Assembly (NCBI GenBank): GCA_017979445.1
Contig: CM030711.1
Span: forward strand, 2,666,001 to 2,730,000
DNA: 64,000 nt
Source: Akebia trifoliata
Lineage: Eukaryota > Streptophyta > Magnoliopsida > Ranunculales > Lardizabalaceae
Direction of reading: 5' to 3'
Shown here: positions 25,331 to 36,162 of the stretch, in pieces
Position numbering within the stretch: the first letter of the stretch is position 1
How the letters are laid out: each line of letters begins with the position of its first letter
Program-made: the position numbers and the translations under genes
Notes under the pieces: generated by a model
What the model was told of the DNA's origin: nothing
The model's input: only the letters and a program-made list of their open reading frames with translations
Databases searched by the model: none

Positions 25331-25843
25331 AAACCATAGATCTTTTTTCTTAAGATATACAATTGCAATCCTTGTCTAAGGTTTTGAAAATGGACTGTTA
25401 CCAAACTCCCAATTTTAAAATTAAAATTTAAGAATGAAAAATAATCATTGTTTTAAGTTCATAGAGTTTTATCCTTTACATTTGTGAAGCATCGGGTCAT
25501 GTTTTTGGATGCCACAAGGTGAGTTCAAACGACCAGTAAGTGTTTTTTTTTTTTTTTTAATATAGTGATTCATCATTTTTTTTTTAAATAATAAAAAAAA
25601 ATATAAAAAAAAATTGAAATCACCGTGTCCCTATTTTATTAGGTTTGGACATTATAAGTGTCAAGTTACGTTGGACATTATAAGTGTCCAACTACGTTGG
25701 ACCTTAGAAAGATTCTACATAATAAACGAGTGAAGCAAACTTATCATCGGCTACAAGATACAATGAAACCTATAACATAAATACACAAAGATCATAGAAA
25801 TAGAAACAAAAAAAAAAAAACACAAAAGGGAGAGAGAGAGAGC
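25331..25843. promoter_or_regulatory. CYP81 unit 3 upstream region and leader
   Basis: Parallels the unit 1 promoter. It includes TATAACATAAATAC near 25768 and an A-rich then GAGAGAGA leader directly before the ATG. A local duplication of ATTATAAGTGTCCAACTACG/ATTATAAGTGTCAAGTTACG lies near 25650-25700. Confidence 0.4.
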
Positions 25844-28800
25844 ATGGAAGAAGTCTTTTATTCTTTCCTTCTCTTCTTTCTCTCTATCTTTCTCATATCC
25901 ATCTCCAAACTATTCTTCTCACAATTAGAAAATCCCAAACCCAAACCCAACCCAACCCTAAAACCCATAAAATTACCACCAAGCCCTCCAAATCTTCCCC
26001 TATTAGGCCACCTTCACCTTGTAAAAAAACCACTCCACCGAGAACTACAATCTCTCTCCCATCAATACGGACCCATCTTATTCCTTCGGTTTGGATCTCG
26101 ACCCGTTCTCCTCATCTCCACCCCTTCTGCAGTTGAAGAATGTTTTACAAAGAACGACGTTATCTTCGCCAACCGTCCTCAAATGCTAGCAGCAAAGCAT
26201 CTAAATTATAATTTTACCACTCTCGTGTCAGCTTCTTATGGTGTAAACTGGCGTAATCTTCGTCGTTTCACACTCCTCGAGATCTTCTCCATGTCACGCT
26301 TACAAATTTCTTCTTCAATTCGACGAGAAGAAGTTGGGGTGTTTCTTCACCAACTATATCGAAAGAATTTGAGTTTGAAATTAAGGAAAATTGAGATGAA
26401 ATCAAAATTTACAGAGTTGGTATTTAATAATATAACTAAGATGATTGGTTTGAAGAGATATTATGGAGAAGATGTGAAGGAGGAGGATTTAGAAGAGGCG
26501 AAGATGTTTAAGGAGTTTATGAAGGAAAGTGTGGATTTGATTGGGTCACCTTATATTGGAGATTATTTGCCGATGTTGAGGTGGTTGGATTTTAAAGGGG
26601 TAGAGAAGAAAATGGTTAGATTGAAAAGAAAGAGAGATGATTTCTTGAAAGGTGTTGTGGAAGAGAATCGAACAAAAATGAGAAGTAATCTTTCTTCATC
26701 TTCTTCTTCTTCTTCTTCAACTACTATTGATGTTTTGTTGTCTATGCAACAAAGAGAGCCCGATTATTACACTGATGAAATCATTTATGGAATTATAATG
26801 GTAACTCTCTCTCTCTCTCACCAAACAAGATGTATTAGAATGGTATCTTGTTTGGTATAAATATTTCATTACCAAATAAGGTATCTATATATATATATAT
26901 ATAGACACATAGAGTCGTGTTGGAGTGACCTCAACGGGGGACACCTTGGCATGGTAGCGCGCACATGACCATAAATGCATTTTACTCTTATCTCGGAGAA
27001 AATGCATTTACCGTCAAGATGTCCTTGTGTGTCCACCATTGAGGCCACTATAGAATTAATCATATATATGTATGTATGTATGTATGTACGTATATATGTA
27101 TTTCTTGTATGTTATATATTTTAAAAAGAGTCGTGATAATCTGACTCTTCCACGTGGCATACTCAAGATACTCTCTTGGCATGGCCTGCATTAGAACCAT
27201 AGATTTTATGCCCCGGGATACACAATTATACATCCCGATAAAATTGGGCTGTTGTGTATCCCGATGAAAGAAAATCTATAGTTCTAACACATCTCACGTC
27301 AGAGAGTATTTTGAGTATGCCAAGTGGGAGTATCGGATTATTGTTACTCTTTTTAAAATGCATATAGCATATGTAACACATTTTCATGGAGCACTATGTA
27401 GCATTTTTGGATGATTGGGAGAGTGTCATGTAAAAAAAAAAAAAAATCATCAGTGCGTTGAAACTTTAGAATTTAGTAGTAATCTTATTTCAAAACCTTT
27501 GATCAAGTGAAAAACAAAATATTTGGTCTTTTTTTATTCAACGTGGCACTCTCTCAACTATGAAAAAGTAAAACAGAGGCTGACACAAAAAAGAAAAAAA
27601 AAAGTGCCATAGAGGATGGATTCCCCGTCATTGGAGAAAAAACAAAAACTTTCTCGGATCAATAAATGCTTTCTAAGGACTGGTACAACCTTTTTGTTTA
27701 AGTATATGTATATTTTACTTGGGAATAACTAACATCTCAACCTTCGTTTGGATGGAAACGGGTAGATATGTGCTTTAATTTGAGATACCCCTATATTTTC
27801 AACCAGTTACATGCCCCATTTGCCCTCACTCCCTTACCTCCTTCCAATTTTTGTCCCCCTCAGTTTTTGAAGATGACATTGCCCATTGACTTGAGCCTTC
27901 TCTCATAGATTAATTGAAAATGACATACATACCCTTTTCATCAACTTCTAAACAAAAATCTTTGAATTTTCTCCTCATAAATCATTCAACTTTAAGCTCT
28001 TCAACTTTATCATTAATTATAATTTTCCCCCATTAAAAGAAATCCTAATTCCGCCCTGCCGACAATTGTTCTATTGATCTCGAAGAAAAAAAAAATCTTT
28101 ATTTTTCCACCCATCTTAGTCGTTTTGACAATCTAAAAAAGTTGTTTTGTTCAGAAAATTCCATGTTAAGGAGAGCCTCAAATCTCGTTTGAGGCTATTA
28201 TTAATTTTCCCATCTGTATCCTTACATATTGGTGGAGCGGTAAACCCCATCCAATGAAGAGGACAACTGACTTGATCACTCATCATATATAATATATATA
28301 TCATATGTTTCGGATGTTGAGGAATCTCCTTGCATGGCGTGCTCTCTCTCAATAAGGGTGAGGTCGGCCACCAACGCCTGAGTTCCACTGTAGGAATGCC
28401 ACGTGTCATTCAAATATTTGCATGTTTTGGGGTCTGTAATGAGTTAGGAATCTTCTTTGGCCCCACCCAATCACTACAATGGATCCTAATGGCCCCACCC
28501 ACTGAAACCTTAAAGCTTCAATCCCAATCAACTGCCTTAGTACCAATCCATACTTATTTTATAGATAAGTGCAATTGTGTATCCCAAGGCATATAGATCT
28601 ATAATTTTCTAACTTATCACATCGGGGGAATCGATTGAGTATGTCACGTGGGGTAGTCAAATTATCATGATTCTAGATAAAATCTAAGGAGTTATGTAAA
28701 TTATATTATGTCTTTTGTTCAAGTCTATTTAGCCTATTTCGATAATAATCCAATTGAATTATTATTAGATTTGACAATGGTTCAAATCAATATTAATCAT

Positions 28801-29880
28801 ATATTAGATCCAACCCACTACAAATTAAGCACAATTTTTTGTCCGTTTCTATAAAAATCAATAACATGATATGTGGTACGAGGAGACACCCCTTTCTGAA
28901 AAAAGAGAGATATTGACATGCGAGAATTGAATTACTGGTGGTTATTTGTGCACCTTTCCTTTATTCCTCTTTGTTTTTAAAGTGGGAAAACTGATTCCTT
29001 AGGTAGCCTGTTTGCCTCATCAATAGTTTGATTTTTTTAAAAAAAATTGAATATAAACTTCAACTGGAACAATTCAGACATTTATCATCTTTTCTTCAAT
29101 GTTTTCCAAAGTTTGCTTAGCAAATATTCAATTAACCAATCATCTATTTCTCTTCCATTAATAAAATACATAATTTTAGTAAGAAATTACCCAAATTTTT
29201 AAAACAAGAATTTGGTAGAGATGATCTAACTCTATGACCATAATTTGTATGTCTAGACATTGTTAACAACAGGAACCCACACTTCAGCCATGACTATGGA
29301 ATGGGCAATGTCACTTCTTCTGAATCATCCAGAGGTACTGAACAAGGCTCGAGACGAGTTAGATGCTCATGTTGGTAAAGATCGACTATTGGAGGAATCT
29401 GACCTACCGAAGCTGAAGTATCTCCAAAACATCATTAATGAGACACTCCGACTCTTCCCACCAACGGCACTTATAGTCCCACATGAGTCGTCCGAGGAGT
29501 GCATTGTAGGAGGTTTTGATGTGCCACGTGGCACAATGCTATTGGTTAATACATGGGCCATTCATAGAGACCCCAACATATGGGAAGATCCCGATAAATT
29601 TAAGCCCGAGAGGTTCGAAAATGGGGAAGGGGAAGGGTTTAGGTTCATCCCTTTTGGGTTCGGGAGGAGGGGGTGTCCAGGGACACGGATGGCCATGCGT
29701 ATGGTGGGGCTGACATTGGGATCATTGATCCAATGTTTTGAGTGGGAGAGGATTGATTCGGAGGAAATGGACATGACCGAGGGGCCGGGGATCACCATAC
29801 CGAAGATTAAGCCCTTAGAGGCATTGTATAGGCCCCGTGAAGGCTTCACCGATGTCATTGCGAGCGCTATTTCACTATGA
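25844..29880 (+). CDS. CYP81: Cytochrome P450, CYP81 family, array unit 3 (intact)
   Basis: Recent paralogue of the unit 1 gene with the same two-exon plan: exon 1 25844-26800 (319 codons), exon 2 29257-29880 (207 codons plus TGA), phase-0 GT-AG intron, 526 aa. All P450 landmarks are present: N-terminal anchor, hinge PPSPPNLP, K-helix ETLR, PERF and FGFGRRGCPG with Cys459. The I-helix again carries TGTHTS, with His327 in place of the acid. Exon 2 differs from unit 1 by only about six residues in 207, mostly around the DRLLEES and ENGEGEGF segments. A (TCT)n run near 26696-26717 lengthens a serine tract that is shorter in unit 1. Substrate unknown; the two intact copies are likely to share activity. 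Confidence 0.92.
27128..27349. mobile_element. Intronic palindromic MITE, Mutator-like, unit 3
   Basis: Third copy of the insertion at 10080-10275, with GAGTCGTGATAATCTGACTC at the left end and GTTACTC at the right. TTTTAAAAA-type flanks are kept. Confidence 0.6.
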
Positions 29881-30330
29881 TTGACAAGAGAGTTAAACAA
29901 TGTTGTATACAATCTCTCTTTTTTTGGGGGGTGATTCTTGTTGCATTGGAGTTTTGTTTGTTATGTTCAATCTAAACTAAAGATTGAAAGTAAGTATTTG
30001 ATCGAATTACAAGAATATGTCCTTGAATGTAACTGCTATCCTTGTATGTTATAGAATGTTAATTGCATAATTGGTGTGAGTAGCAGTAGAAATTTGTTAG
30101 AAAAGAAAAATGAAGCCTTTAAATAAACCAAACGTAATTTTTTTGGGATGAATGGAGGGCTTTTTTTCATCTTTTCTTTGCAGGCATTGTTGATTGTAAT
30201 TTAGATCTTAGTGTTGGCCTTATCGAATTTTTGGTATATTAATAAACATTTTTGTGTCTTGTATTCCAAGTTAGGAATTAAATCTAGCTCTTGGAAACAT
30301 AGTCCTCACAAAGCAAAGGAATATATATAT

Positions 30331-31154
30331 AGGGGGCGGTTCAAGGGACATATGTAAAAATAATGGTTTTTCAAAATATGGGCTAGAGGTTTTGGATTGA
30401 GCTGATTTTTTGCGAGGATGGTCTCTATGATGAGAAGATTATCCTCACAAAAAATCAGCTCAATCTGAAATTTCTAAATCCATCAAAAGTAATTTACAAA
30501 TTATTGACAAAAATTGATAAAAAATCGACGATCCACATTCTAAATCACTTTTAATGGGGTTAAAAGTTTCAGATTGGACTAATTTTTTTTTTTTCCGGAT
30601 GATCTTCCCATCATAGAGATCATCCTCACAAAAAATCAGCTCAATCTGAAACTTCTAACCCATATTTTGAAAATTTATTAATGTTACATTGTTTTTACAT
30701 ATGTTTTTTCATATGTCCCTAAATCCAGACCCACGTGTGTGTGTGTGTGTGTGTGTGAGGGCGGTTCATGGGACATGTAAAAACATATGAAAAGACAATG
30801 GTTAATCAAAATATAGGTTAGAGGTTTTGGATTGAGCTAATTTTTTGCGAATATGGTCATTATGATGAGAAGATCATCCTCACAAAAAATCAATTCAATC
30901 TGAAACTTCTAAATCCATCAAAAGTGATTTATAAATTATTGACAAAAAATCAACGATCCACATTCTAAATCACTTTTAATGGAGTTAAAAGTTTCAGATT
31001 GGACTAATTTTTTTTTTCCGGATGATCTTTCCATCGTAGAGATCATCCTCACAAAAAATCAGCTCAATCCCAAACTTCTAACCCATATTTTAAAATTTTA
31101 TTAATGTTACAATGCGTTTTACTTATGTTTTTTCATATGTCCCTTAATCCGTTC

Positions 31155-31196
<42 letters not shown>

Positions 31197-31575
31197 GAAA
31201 AAGCAATAATTTTTCAAAATATGGGTTAGAGGTTTTGGATTGAGCTGATTTTTTGTGAGGATGGTCACTATGATGAGAAGATCATCCTCACAAAAAATCA
31301 GCTCAATCTGAAATTTCTAAATCCATCAAAAGTGATTTACAAATTATTGAAAAAAAATTAGTAAAAATCGACGGTCCACATTCTAAATCACTTTTAATGG
31401 GGTTAGAAGTTTCATATTGGACTGATTTTTTTTTTCGGATGATCTTTTCATCATAAAGATCATCCTCACAAAAAATCAACTCAATCCAAAACTTCTAACC
31501 CATATTTTGAAAATTTATTAATGTTACATTGTTTTTACATATGTTTTTTCATATGTCCCTTGATCCTGACCCTAT
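30331..31575. mobile_element. Cluster of three two-hairpin palindromic elements in (TA)n/(TG)n repeats
   Basis: Elements lie at about 30331-30730, 30757-31155 and 31193-31573, separated by a (GT)n tract (30734-30757) and a long (TA)n tract (31158-31194). They end in another (TA)n tract. Ends read GGGACATATG...CATATGTCCC. Each has two hairpins built on GGTTTTGGATTGAGCTGATT and GTGAGGATG, and a spacer TCCACATTCTAAATCACTTT. This is a subfamily distinct from the unit 2 cluster (GGATTGAGCTGA against GGAATGGGCTGA). Confidence 0.75.
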
Positions 31576-32396
31576 ATATATATATATATATATATTATTT
31601 TACTTTGGTGGGCCGCACATACCATCCACTTACATGTGACAGCAACTAAACATACCACTTTATATAAAAGGGCATATAGAGACTCGAAGGTGGGACCTGG
31701 GAAGCAAACCCAGTTGTCCCCACAAATGTGGGTTCTGCAATTTTGTTTTCTTATATAGATTAGAGTTCGTTTATGCCTTAGGCATTGGCATCCTCTTTAG
31801 TATTGAAAGGTAAAAATGAAAATAGAATAATAAAGTTGCAAGGGTATTACTAAAAAAATTGAGATTAAGAGAGTAAAAGATAAAATATAATAAAGTTTGA
31901 AATGTTTTATCAAGAAAAGGAAAGACGAGGAAAGACAATAAAGTGGGTTAAAGGGCTAAAAGATAAAGATAATAAAGTTAGATGGGCATTATCATGAATA
32001 GGGTAAAAGATGAATATTAATAAAATTGAAGGAATATTATTTAAAAAAATTGAGATGGAAGAAATGAAAAACAATAAAATTGAAGGGGTGAAAATGAAAT
32101 ATAACAAAATAATGAAAAAATAAAGAGGATCTGTTTTGCAAATTTATTAGGTAGATAGGATTGGGTTAGTAGATGGTAAAAAGGTAAAAGATGAATGATA
32201 ATAAAATGAACAGGCCTTTGTTGCATATTTTTTAGACAGATGGGATTGGATTTGTAATATTACAAGATATTGAACTTCATGTAATGCTTCTCTGCTGGAT
32301 TGGCTAACTCAGCCGATCTTGCTTTCTCTTCTCTATTATCAATGAAATCATTTTACTTATATAAAAATAAAAAAATAAAAAAAATTATTCGTCACA
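31576..32396. other. Unit 3 distal flank; possible LINE 3' end
   Basis: Matches the 3' flanks of units 1 and 2 until about 32230. Beyond it, 32250-32385 (CTATTATCAATGAAATCATT then an A-rich tail) resembles the 3' end of a plant LINE, but no coding part is left. Confidence 0.4.
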
Positions 32397-32970
32397 ACAT
32401 TATAACTGGATGGGAGGTTTATCTCCCCCCTCAAACTATAACAAAGTTGGCCCTTTAATTGTGTTTTATTATATAAATAGGATCTCATATTTATTTCCTT
32501 AATTATTTAAATATAAAAAATTATGTGAGGCAAATATGTGAGTGGTACTATGATATATTTTAGGCACGTTTTGTATTTCATACACACACATCATCATGAG
32601 GTGCTTAAGATGCCTTTATCCATTCACTAAATATACTTTTTTATCTTTGATCTTATCCATTGAATAATCGGAGTAAATGTTGGAACATTATAGTTGGATG
32701 GGAGGTTTATCCCCCAAAAACTATAATAAAGTTGGCCTACAATTGTTTTATCATATAGATAAGATCTCATATTTATCTCTTTAGTTATTTAAATAAATAA
32801 AAAAATTATGCTACACAGACACATGCGAGTAGTGGTTAGATATTTTGATGCACGCTTTGTACTTCATATGCACACATCGTCGTGAGGCGCTTGAGAAGTC
32901 TTTATCTATTCACTAAATATACTTTTTATCTTCGATCTTATCCATTGGATGATCAAATTAGGTATTGGAC
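32397..32970 (+). repeat. 288-bp direct tandem duplication
   Basis: Two diverged copies start ACATTATAACTGGATGGGAG (32397) and ACATTATAGTTGGATGGGAG (32685). They share GGTTTATC, ACTATAA, AGTTGGCC, GATCTCATATTTAT and CATTCACTAAATATAC-like blocks. No ORF; identity unknown. Confidence 0.7.
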
Positions 32971-34861
32971 TATGATGCATGACTTGAGATGAAATGAGAG
33001 ATGTAACCTTCCATAATAACTAAAGGGTCTGTTTTCTCACAATTGGACTATTAGATTGAATATAAAGTCGTCTAGACCACCCAAATCATCGTGCGGTGAC
33101 TATTTAAACTGTGTCAAGGTTCAAGAGATTTAGGGAGAAATCTCAAATCCTAGTCTCTCTCTTATAGTTGGTAAATCTCAAGATTGTATCAGATTAAGAT
33201 ACTTCGTGAACGACGACTATGAAGTCTAGCAATTACGATGGAGACGACCACCAAGAGTTTTGACGTCGTAACTGACAAAGTCCATTCACCAAGTTCTCGA
33301 TCAGCTTCCATCCAAAATGTTAAGAAAAACAGAAACAATTGAAAATGAATATTTCTTGAGCTAGGAATTCATCTTCCCTTGTAAGCCAAGATGGCCACGA
33401 ACATGGCCTGGCCCACTTTCAAGAACTTTTGGACCACTCACTCACTCACTCTGATGGATTCTATGAAGATCCTTTTCTGGGTCAAAATTTGATATAGGTG
33501 AACCATACAAATTTTTTATACATATTAGAGGTTATTTTTAATGAATCAGAACCGAACCAAATTCCATTGGAACCAAACCGAATTGAAGTTAGTTTAGTTC
33601 GATTCCATTATATGGGTTGCCAATATTATATAAATCGTAAGTAACATTTTTTAATGAAAAAATAAACATAAAATTTCATAAAATAAATCACTAATCTATC
33701 TATAGAAAATCATTAATTTCTTCATAAAAGGTTATTAATCTATGACCTAACACCTAAAATAATTCATAATAATTTTTATATACATAAATATTTATTTATT
33801 GCATAAGGGTTCGGTTATCCATTTTTGTAATCTGGAATTGAACTGCAATTTATTCTAAACTAAACCAAACCACCCCAAAGCTATCGGTTTGGTTCGGTTC
33901 TTGGTTTGAACTGGATTAAGTTGCACACCTAATTTTTTATCCCAATAATGACTTATATATTTGTAAATTTTATGTTTTTTTTAAATTTCAACTATTTAAC
34001 ATCAACTAAATTACCATTTCGTGAGCCGAATTTGATGACATTAATTAGGATTTCAGCTAATTGTTCATTTTAATTACCAAAATGTGAACATGCGAAATCA
34101 CAGGTTTTTCAAATAACGAGATAACAGTTTTAAAGTGACAAACTCGTTTTTTCCCCCCAAAGTGATAATCTCACTAAAAGTAGCAAAATATGGGAGATAG
34201 TCACTTGATACATGTGAGATTGTCAATTTAAACCTACAAAATTCTCACTTCAAAAACCTCCAATATTGTTACCGTTCACATCTGGGTAATTAAAATGAAC
34301 AGTGAGCTAGAATCTTAATTTCATCAAAACTCGGTCACGTTTTCATAAATATCTCCTTAACATCGCAAACATAATAGAATGGGTTTGGCTTTCAGCAAAT
34401 GCACGAAAGGACAGTTATTTGTTTCCCCATCAACTTCTTTGTAGTATCTTATTGGCGTAAATATTTTCATTTCTAATTCCCTCTAATCCCCTTTTCCCAT
34501 ATAATATTTTAAAAATACTTAAAATAACCTTTTATTTCATCTCTATTAAATTACTTAGTTTTTCAATGGGAGATTTTGACAATAAATGATAAATGAAGAA
34601 TGATATAATCATAATTTCAAACATATAAAATTAACTTTGGACCTAGTTCGAATCAACCGTTAGGTGGTTATTTTTCCCATTATGGACTTAACAACCAATA
34701 GACGAGGTTAATTTGAATCCTCAGTGGTATCTTGTTAACGTAAAAATTTTCTTTCCTAATTTTCTCTCATCCCAATCTCCAATCCATTTTGATGATTTTG
34801 ATTTGTAAATTTTAAATGAATAATGATATACTCATAATTTCTAATATATATATATATATAT
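32971..34861. other. Intergenic with a hAT-like remnant, no gene seen
   Basis: Around 33510-33935 the sequence is rich in AACCGAACC/GGTTCGGTTC strings. It has an end GAACTGGATTAAGTTGCACA then CCTAATT whose reverse complement begins AATTAGGTGTGCAAC, as in hAT-type ends. The rest is AT-rich without recognisable features. Confidence 0.35.
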
Positions 34862-35092
34862 CTAAGTTGGGATCCATTGACTCCTAAAAATGACTCACGA
34901 AAATAACACATGATCCCAATTCTTTAAATGCAAAATCCAATGGTTGAGATTTATGAATATCTTGATAACACAAATCTCGTAAATACTTATCTTGAGGATA
35001 AATCTCAACCATTATATTTTGCATTTAAATAGTCAGGATCATGTGTTTTTTTTCATGAGTCACTCTTAGAAGTCAAGGGATCCTAAATTTTA
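34862..35092. mobile_element. Palindromic MITE inserted in a (TA)n tract
   Basis: Inverted ends: GGGATCCATTGACTCCTAAA on the left, and the reverse complement of TTTAGGATCCCTTGACTTCT on the right. TATATATA lies on both sides. The interior is also symmetrical (AATCCAATGGTTGAGATTTA against AAATCTCAACCATTATATTT). About 220 bp, no ORF. Confidence 0.65.
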
Positions 35093-35440
35093 TATATATA
35101 ATTTTCAATCTATTTTGACAAATTGTAAGATTGATTAACAAATAAAGAACGATATATGGAGAATAATTTAAATGATAAATGTTCATTTTGCAACTATAAT
35201 ATATGCATTTTGAGTGCTTTGAGAATATCTATCTAATGTCGAGATTAATAAAATCAAAATCATCAATATTGATGTTTTAATCGTCAATCTCGACCAAAAA
35301 AAAAAATTGAGCTTGATGCTAGATTGATCTTTGTGAAATATAAAAAATGCAAATATAATAATGAATAAATTGACACTCAAATCAAACATTACACCATGAT
35401 TAAGATGGGTTGAATTATCTTAATTATAAGAAAAATACTA

Positions 35441-35589
35441 AAGTGACTTCTTATAACACTGATCAACATTGTGTTGACGTGAAGGTGTGCATAGAACCAT
35501 GGATCATTTTCCTAGAGATATGAGTGAAAAGCATCTTTGATTTTTTGCACGCCACCTCCTTGTCAATGCAGTGTCCTAGGAAGTCACTC
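35441..35589. mobile_element. Small palindromic MITE
   Basis: Inverted ends AAGTGACTTCTTATAACACT and the reverse complement of TGTCCTAGGAAGTCACT. Internal GTTGACGTGAAGGTGTGCAT is mirrored weakly. It is related to the element at 63515-63682 through the GACGTGAA/GTGTGC/AACCATGGATC core. Confidence 0.5.
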
Positions 35590-36162
35590 TAGACGGCTAA
35601 AGTTAAAATATAACATTTGACCTTAGTTTTTGTTTTACCACTAAATGTTTGCATTTTAAGTATTTCGTGAAGATCTATTCAACATCTAATTCAAATAAAT
35701 GAAAATTTGAAATGGTCCATTTTTATTCAAAGTGTAATGTTTGATTTCAAGTCTTTGTTTTTATTATTATATAAACATTTAGTGTATTTGGGGGAAGATT
35801 TATCTAATGTCGAGCTCAAAAAAATCGAAATGCCTGACATCGAAGATTCAATTATCGAACTTGATATTTTAAATTCGGGCGATTCGACTCGGTATCCTTG
35901 GGGAACGAGGCGAGTCGGAACACAGAATTTTAAACCCTAACTCAAAGTCTTCTCCTTTTCAGAGTACGGATCACATCTTGCGTGTCACAATAGCCCAGCC
36001 TTTCTTCAATCTGTCTACTGACTATTTAATAACTTTCTCTCTCCTCTTCGATCTCTCTCTTTTCCAATCGTTCGATCAGATCTTTCTCCCTCCGTGTGTG
36101 ATCTCTGGTTTTATCAAACTTGGAACGAAACCCTAAATCACGGAGGATCTCCTCGATCATTA

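Larger units (their letters stand above)
8026..32230 (+). repeat. Three-unit head-to-tail tandem array carrying CYP81 genes
   Basis: The same segment (upstream flank, exon 1, long intron, exon 2, 3' flank) occurs three times in direct orientation. Unit 1 runs about 8.03-14.09 kb, unit 2 about 14.09-24.11 kb and unit 3 about 24.11-32.2 kb. Boundaries are marked by recurring strings: AACGTCAACCCGTCA at 8026 and 24109, with a diverged version near 14091, and GGATTGGGTTAGTAGATGGT just before the unit 3 start and again at 32158, after the unit 3 gene. Non-coding intron and flanks align across units. The units differ by insertions (PIF-like element and retroposon in unit 2, SINE in unit 3, palindromic element clusters in units 2 and 3) and by deletions upstream of units 1 and 2. 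Confidence 0.85.

Noticed and set aside
36094..36162. In-frame extension upstream of the U2AF35 start
   Set aside because: It has no ATG before 36163, and the family protein begins [10 protein letters not shown] at that codon.
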